This document shows, piece by piece, positions 59,763-64,000 of a DNA stretch of 64,000 nt. The notes below the pieces were generated by a model that saw only the letters and a list, made by a program, of their open reading frames with translations, did not search any database and was not told the DNA's origin. This DNA comes from Otis tarda. Its lineage: Eukaryota; Chordata; Aves; Otidiformes; Otididae. Within the stretch, counting starts at the first letter, position 1. Every line of letters starts with the position of its first letter. The DNA lies in NCBI GenBank assembly GCA_026413225.1, contig CM048552.1, forward strand, positions 207,713,553-207,777,552, read 5' to 3'. The position numbers and the translations under genes were made by a program.

Positions 59763-59861
59763 GTGATCTGGTTGGAGATGTCCCTGCTCCTTGAAGTGGG
59801 GGTCGGACTACATGACCTTTAAAGGTCCCTTCCAACCCAAACCATTCTGTGATTCTATGAT
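59763..59861 (+). mobile_element. CR1 LINE extreme 3' end
   Basis: About 100 bases: GTTGGAGATGTCCCTGCTCC, GGTCGGACTACATGACCTTT, AAAGGTCCCTTCCAACCCAA and then ATTCTGTGATTCTATGAT. It is a severely 5'-truncated insertion holding only the last codons, the short 3' UTR and two terminal units. The sequence is close to the family ending seen on the other strand at 42098, so it is not very old. Confidence 0.93.
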
Positions 59862-62045
59862 CAGTCTAGTGGTGCTGAGGTAACCTCGATGCGACACATT
59901 GTGTGATGCTCATTTTCTGTTAACCCAAAATGAAGGAACGGGGTGTGCAATTACCCTTTTCTACAAGCTGGCACTAAGGAGAGTTGTGCATCTGTTTTCA
60001 GAGCAGAGGAGTGTTTTCAATAGCGTTAGCCAACTCTTTTGGAACTTGGTGAAGAAAAATAAAACATTTTGCACTTGGTGACACTAGGATAGGAGTAAAT
60101 ACACCCGTTTCTCCTCAGCATGCCTTTGTGAGTTGAAGCATAAGATAGATTCTTCACTTCTGTGTTCTCGTCCCCCTACTCTAGTACTTCTTCTTCAGCC
60201 TTTTCTATCTGACACAAGAACTAGACATTTTCAAATTCCAAAGTGCTGTAATTGTGCAGTGATGCCTAGAACTCTGCCAGTGACAGAGAAATCAAATTCT
60301 CTTTGAATAGCTGCTGAAGGAGACATACAATGCTTTATGTACATGAAGTGCATGAGCGCATGAAGCTCTCTCCTGGCAGCCCGCTGATTTAGGCTGTATG
60401 TTGCATCACAAGTCTTGTCTTCTGAAAATGCACAGAAAACAGCAACTGTGAAAGATATAGTATTAAAAGGAATTTTATAGACAAGCAATTTACCTGTTGT
60501 TAGTGTAGATGGCCTTGAGCTTCACATCCCACCAGCCACAGGCTGTTAGTACAGCTGAGCAAGAAGGCTGCAGTCTTTTCCTTTGGAGCTGGCACTCCAT
60601 GTTCTCAGGAGAACATTCCTTTGCCCCTGACAACAAACATTTGGCTTCCATCAGATAAATATGATGAGCAAAAACATTAGGAATGTCATGGGTGTTTCAC
60701 CAGGTATTTGTTTTGTGTGGGATACTTTCAGACAGAGGAAAAAACATGGCTTAACATGGACTTTGTAAAGGAACGCTATATAACCTTCCCACATACGTAA
60801 CAGCGCTGTTTATCTATTTTCAAACTTAAGAGAAACACTTTTGTTCTCTGCCATTCATATCTATATCAATTTCTCTGTGTGTATGCAACACACTCAAAGG
60901 CAGCACCACTTCAAAGAATACTTCTGCAAAAGTTATATCCCAGGAAAACTAAGTACCCTGCCAGACCCCCTCCTCAGAGGGGCCAGTCTCTGTTTAGAAG
61001 CAGCAAAAGCTTCCAATGCAATTAGTTATCCATGTTCTTCTCCAGAAATAATCCTCACAGAGCAGTGACAACACATTAGGTGCTTTGCAGCTGAGGCCTG
61101 AGATGTGATCTCTGTCTAAAAACTGTTAAGGAGCTTCGAGATAAAAGTTGCGTCCAACCCTTAACTCTTAATAGCTCCAAACAATCTCAGTCTCTACAGT
61201 TATTTTCCTATTCTGTTCTGAAATACACTTACAGCTTCTGCAACAACATCCTGTAACAACAAGTTCCACAGGCTGTTTATGACTGTTCTGGGAAAAAAAA
61301 AATACAGTATTTAATTTGGTTTTGGGCTACACGTGTCATACACGTGTGTGTGTGTGTGTGTACGCATATATATGTATGTATAGGGTGCGTTGGTACCGAC
61401 TACTTAATTGCTGATTGTCCTTCCAGACCATGTTACGATTTTAGAAATGCCTGTGAAAGAAAGATAAAAAGACGGAGTCAGAGAAGCTCGGGTCAAAGAA
61501 TTTCTTCATGCAGAATGAAAGAATGGAGAGTAGATTATTCTGAAGATAGAAAAAGGGATTAAAAATAAAATAGGAAGGAAGGGATGGAAAGTTAGATTTT
61601 TGGGGGATAAATATGGTGTCTTCTTTTCTTTAAAGTCTAACAGAGCAATTCATAAGATGGGTGGTTTATATTTCAGGTAGTAGTATTTTCTGCAATCTCC
61701 CTCAAACACATCTCTACTCACAAATGTACCAGTCGTTCCTCTATAATCCTAATACGAAACAAAATTGATTGTTATTGCATGACTAAAAGCTGATCATAGC
61801 AGAAATCTTCAGTGATAAGGTGCCACCAACATCATAGTGGCTGCTTAAAGAAATTTTAAGCTTCTTACAGATATGACTTGGCATCTTAGCCTATCACTTG
61901 TATTAAAAGAGGTCTATGGTTGTTATTCAACTCAAAAAGTGGATTCATGAGCACAGTTAGTCCATAACTTCAGCACTGAAAGAGGTTTCAGAAACAGCCA
62001 AGTGTCAGCTCAAGGAACTAAGAGAATTAAGACCATTATCTTAAA
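59862..62045. other. Non-coding interval with a GT microsatellite
   Basis: No gene or transposon recognised; the microsatellite at 61341-61381 is the only clear feature. Confidence 0.45.
61341..61381. repeat. Compound GT / AT microsatellite
   Basis: A GT run (61344-61361) passes into CGCATATATATGTATGTA. It is a simple, probably length-variable repeat. Confidence 0.9.
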
Positions 62046-63205
62046 CTCATAGAATGACAGAATAGTTTGGGTTGGAAGGGACCTTTAAAGATTATCTAGT
62101 CCAACTCCTCTGCAAGAAGCAGGGACATCTCCAACCAGATCAAGTTGCTCAGAGCCTCATCTAATCTGACCTTGAATGTTTCCAGGGGTGGGGCATCCAC
62201 CACCCTTCTGGGCAACATATGTCAGTGTTCTACCACCCTCACTGTAAAAAAATTTTTCCTTATATCTGATCTGAATCTACCTCCCTCTATTTTAAAACCA
62301 TTACCTCTCATCCTATTGCAACAGGCCCTGCTGAAGAGTTTCTTCCCATCTTTCCTGTAAGCCCCCTTTAGGTACTGGAAGGCCACTATAAGGTCTCCCC
62401 AGAGACCTTCTCTTCTCCAGGCTGAACAGCCACAACTCTCTCAGCCTGTACTCATAGGTGCACCAGCCCTCTGATCATCTTCATGGCCTCCTCTGGACTT
62501 GCTCTAACAGGTCCATGTCCTTCTGATGTTGGGCCCTCCAGAGCTGGATGCAGTACTGTAGATGGGGTCTCACGAGAGCTGAGTAGAGGGGGAGAATCAC
62601 CTCCCTCGACCTGCTGGCCACGCTACTCTTGATGCAGCCCAGGATGCGGTTGGCCTTCTGGGTTGCAAGCATGCATTACCAGCTCATGTTGAGCTTCTCG
62701 TCCCCCAGCACTCCCAAGTCCTTCTCCTCAGGGCTGCTGCTCTCAATCTATTCTTTGCCCAGCCTGTATTTGTGCTTGGAATTGCCCCGACCCAGGTGCA
62801 GGACCTTGCATTTGTCCTTGTTGAACTTCATGAGGTTTGCACAGGCCCACCCCTCCAGCCTGTCAAGGTCCCTCTGGATGGCATCCCATCCCTCCAGTGT
62901 GTCGACTCCAACACACAGCTTGGTGTCACCAGAGAATTTGCTGAGGGTGCACTCTATCCCACTGTCCATGTTGCCAACAAAGATGTTGAACAGCGCCAGT
63001 CCCAATACCAACCCCTGAAGAATATGTCACTCGTCACTGGTCTCCACTTGGACTTCGAGTTGTTGACTGCAACTCCTTGAGCATGACCATCCAGCCAATT
63101 CCTTATCCACTGAGTAGTCCGTCCATCCATCAAATCCATGTCTCTCCAGTTTAGAGACAAGGATGTCATGCAAGACAATGTCAAATGCTGTTTTCCCCCC
63201 ACAGC
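62046..63205 (-). mobile_element. CR1 LINE, 1.16 kb, reverse orientation
   Basis: One of the longest CR1 copies here. On the minus strand it runs from the reverse-transcriptase motif A region ([20 protein letters not shown], about 63127-63186) through [16 protein letters not shown], the motif C site (62925-62936), [47 protein letters not shown] and the C-terminal segments to the 3' end. It finishes with a degenerate terminal repeat (TCATAGAATGACAGAATAG at 62048-62066). Two frameshifts (about 63115 and 63000) and several stops break ORF2, and its 5' end is lost inside motif A, so it is dead. It fits a moderately old CR1 subfamily, with fewer changes than the copy at 34640. Confidence 0.95.
62748..63011 (-). 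pseudogene. CR1 reverse-transcriptase palm fragment, active site mutated
   Basis: An 87-codon open piece of CR1 ORF2 that spans the end of the reverse-transcriptase palm. It reads LGLALFNIF (residues 3-11), [17 protein letters not shown] (16-32), AIQRDLDRLEGWA (44-56) and LMKFNKDKCKVLHLG (60-74). The catalytic FADD motif of the family is FSGD here (62925-62936): one of the paired metal-binding aspartates is lost. The frame is entered by a frameshift near 63000 and ends at a stop near 62748. Confidence 0.85.
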
Positions 63206-64000
63206 AGGTGAAAAACAGTTCATGAGAAACTTCATTGTCTTTTGAAATTATGCAAATATTCTCAATTAATCTTAGAGTAATGAGAATTTTGGAACGCAAA
63301 GGTTGCAGTGAATGTTTGATGAAGTAACAGTATGTCAACAGTCTAAACATGGCTTGATTATGGAAATGAAATTTGAGTAGGGAATTCAACTATTAAAGCA
63401 GAAAATGTCTAATTAAATGGAACCCATGCATTAAATTTCACTTATTCTCTACAAAGGAATTCTTTCTCAAGTTCTATTTAAGTAGTGTTACACAGCAACA
63501 TGTAATTAAAAATCTAATACCACCTTCAAGTAATAAAAGGCATCCCACTTCTAACAGGAAATAGCAGCCCACATGAGAGATTTTCATTAACTGAAACAAA
63601 TATTTACATTATCAAAATATATTTGAGGTTTTATGTTCAGCATACAGAACACAGAGCAAGGAAAAAGTAAAAGCAACAAGAAAATGCATTCATAAGCATA
63701 TGAAGTATTTACATGTCTCCTAGATAGCAGAGGAAAGGCTCTCAGCTCCTGAGTGTTTCATAAATACTAACATGAATATTCATATTTCATAAAGTTTATA
63801 CCCAAAAGCTCATCATCTTCTTATTATTTGCCGCATGCTACTCTCCAGTTAACACATTTCAGTAATTCAGTCACAAATCAGAAACAGAATTTGCATTTAC
63901 AAAAGATCATGAGTGGAAAAAAGTCGGTCCGCAGATAGCAGAGGGATTGATGGCAATGCTTACCAGCCCCTAGTGCCAGTGACAGGGATGACAGATTGGT
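63206..64000. other. Non-coding interval at the right edge
   Basis: AT-rich unique sequence with no open frame of interest beyond antisense or frame shadows of the adjacent CR1. Nothing else recognised. Confidence 0.4.

Noticed and set aside
1-64000. CRISPR arrays, operons, phage or integron features
   Set aside because: No regularly spaced repeats, no dense coding and clear vertebrate retroelements; the window is eukaryotic.
1-64000. tRNA, rRNA, U6, 7SK or Y RNA genes
   Set aside because: No intact internal promoter boxes or known small-RNA start sequences were found; the 'TTGAA' words seen belong to MIR-like SINE remnants.

Overview
The window looks like a non-coding stretch of a bird nuclear genome. 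It is AT-rich, with no long spliced-looking genes, no operons, no bacterial signals and no recognisable tRNA or rRNA. The diagnosis rests on its repeats. At least thirteen pieces of CR1 LINE are present, many ending in the avian ATTCTATG-type terminal repeat. There is also an LTR family, seen three times, whose ends and core I recognise from neoavian genomes, and a second, lysine-primed retrovirus-like element. A neoavian bird is most likely; the species cannot be told from the window.

Layout. 0-12 kb is mostly unique DNA with worn CR1 and MIR-like SINE scraps. 12-15.4 kb is a repeat cluster: a CR1 copy on the plus strand, an LTR on the plus strand, a fragment of the same LTR family on the minus strand, and a CR1 copy on the minus strand. 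15.4-21.6 kb is mainly unique. 21.6-24.4 kb holds a very old CR1 fragment, a MIR-like scrap and a short retrovirus-like element (22818-24384) with a primer binding site, a polypurine tract and a complete 3' LTR, but no coding region and a gutted 5' LTR. 24.4-30 kb is unique. 30.0-30.8 kb is the best preserved CR1, with 235 uninterrupted codons of the ORF2 C-terminus. 32.8-33.5 kb is a solo LTR with perfect 5-bp target duplications. 34.0-36.1 kb stacks a young CR1 3' end, an old CR1 reverse-transcriptase fragment and a SINE remnant. 37-43 kb has two minus-strand CR1 3' ends and tails of old amniote retroposons. 43-59.7 kb is the longest mostly unique stretch, with an inverted duplication near 48 kb and an AT palindrome near 52.5 kb. 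59.8 kb has a tiny CR1 tail, and 62.0-63.2 kb a 1.16-kb CR1 with a broken reverse transcriptase.

No host protein-coding gene could be supported. The longer open frames outside repeats resemble no protein I recognise and overlap other frames of similar length. The window is best read as a gene desert or a large intron shaped by successive retroelement insertions. None of the elements looks capable of moving on its own: every CR1 is truncated and the LTR elements have no coding genes. I found no new functional system. The most interesting items are the internally deleted LTR element, the CR1 reading frame that ends inside its own terminal repeat, and a few unexplained symmetric sequences.
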